A stretch of DNA of 7,633 nucleotides. Origin: Gammaproteobacteria bacterium. Lineage in GTDB: Bacteria > Pseudomonadota > Gammaproteobacteria > Tenderiales > Tenderiaceae. Under the pieces are notes generated by a model. The model did no database searches. It saw only the letters and a list, made by a program, of their open reading frames with translations, and had not been told where the DNA came from. The position numbers and the translations under genes were made by a program. Below, piece after piece: positions 7,198-7,633 of this stretch. The stretch lies in assembly GCA_027001525.1 (NCBI GenBank), contig JALTMR010000083.1, positions 1 through 7,633 of the forward strand. The letters run 5' to 3'. Positions within the stretch are counted from its first letter, which is position 1. The number at the start of each line of letters is the position of its first letter.

Positions 7198-7633
7198 CAA
7201 TGCGACCGCGTTGGAACAGGAGACGTCTGTGGTCAATGCCGAACAGCGCCCCATTGCGCTGCGTCAGTTGGCCGTCCACTGCCTGGGTCGGCTGCTGTTC
7301 GGCGAGGGGGGAGAGCCGCCGGAAGGAGCAGAACAGGGCTTTTTGTTTCAGCAATACAGCGCCGCCCGCCCCATTGAACACCTGGCCACAGCCTTGCAGC
7401 GCAGCCTGGCCAGGCCGGCGACGACGGATGTGCACCTGGCTGCGCTTGCCCTTGCCTTGCAGCTTAGCGACGTGGAGGTGATGGCCATTGTACTGGCGTT
7501 GATGGCAGAGGAGGAGCCGATGATGGGGCGGGTGTTTGCCCATATTCAGGCACCGATCGGTGGCTCACGACCCACGCTGGGGTTGCTGGAGGCGATTCTT
7601 GAGCCGGTGCTGGCGCGTGACGGCGTCAGCTGG
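7190..7633 (+). CDS. CIS-type AAA+ ATPase (Afp15/Pvc15-like), N-terminal fragment
   Basis: The frame opens with ATG at 7190 inside the end of the tape-measure gene and runs without a stop to the window edge: 148 codons, 3' end missing. AAGGA at 7178-7182, seven bases upstream, supports this start. After a polar leader (1-20) comes a helical segment with LRQLAVHCLGRLLF (24-37). Residues 79-137 follow the pattern of the N-terminal helical/winged-helix region that precedes the AAA+ module in eCIS ATPases: an LAALALALQLSDVEVMAIV helix pair (83-101), an acidic stretch, GRVFAHIQ (113-120), then RPTLGLLEAIL (127-137), resembling the usual YGRLYAYLQ...RPTVGLAL pattern. Walker A, Walker B and sensor motifs would lie downstream, so ATPase activity cannot be confirmed here. 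Family members act in the cytoplasm during assembly of the injection particle and almost always follow the tape-measure gene, as here. Confidence 0.75.
   Translation, partial: MSSNATALEQETSVVNAEQRPIALRQLAVHCLGRLLFGEGGEPPEGAEQGFLFQQYSAARPIEHLATALQRSLARPATTDVHLAALALALQLSDVEVMAIVLALMAEEEPMMGRVFAHIQAPIGGSRPTLGLLEAILEPVLARDGVSW

Overview
The window is a GC-rich (roughly 60% by eye), almost fully coding stretch of bacterial DNA. It carries four co-directional plus-strand genes packed as one operon: two large proteins of unrecognised function, then a tape-measure-family protein of contractile injection systems (CIS), then the beginning of a CIS-type AAA+ ATPase. The only noncoding DNA is a 29-base gap. 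I see no tRNA or rRNA gene, insertion sequence, CRISPR array, attachment site or intrinsic terminator. The base composition, GTG start, Shine-Dalgarno sites and protein style fit a proteobacterium, perhaps a gammaproteobacterium, but nothing here fixes the taxon.

Layout: (1) 1-1703, the 3' part of a structural-type gene whose true start lies left of the window. (2) 1700-5452, a 1250-residue protein that overlaps it by ATGA. Its first ~580 residues are collinear with gene 1, and it then adds a linker, a coiled coil and a beta-rich C-terminal module. (3) 5482-7197, a 571-residue protein with the N- and C-terminal signatures of the CIS tape-measure family (Afp14/Pvc14 position). (4) 7190 to the window end, the first 148 residues of an Afp15/Pvc15-like AAA+ ATPase, showing its helical/winged-helix N-terminal region; the Walker motifs would lie beyond the window.

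The order tape measure then AAA+ ATPase is the usual order near the end of extracellular CIS (eCIS) operons. In characterised eCIS the genes just upstream encode baseplate and fibre parts, so genes 1 and 2 are plausibly structural components of the same particle, perhaps baseplate, spike-periphery or fibre-like proteins. That role is inferred from position and architecture, not from a recognised domain. No protein shows a signal peptide or membrane segment, consistent with particles assembled in the cytoplasm.

The points most worth a second look are the collinear paralogy of genes 1 and 2; a dnaX-type A AAA AAG slippery heptamer in gene 2, in the linker between the shared and the unique part, with a -1 frame stop eight codons on; and a short tape-measure protein whose two conserved ends are separated by a ~105-residue disordered linker rather than a long helix. 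Sheath, tube and other baseplate genes are outside the window, so the system assignment rests on genes 3 and 4.
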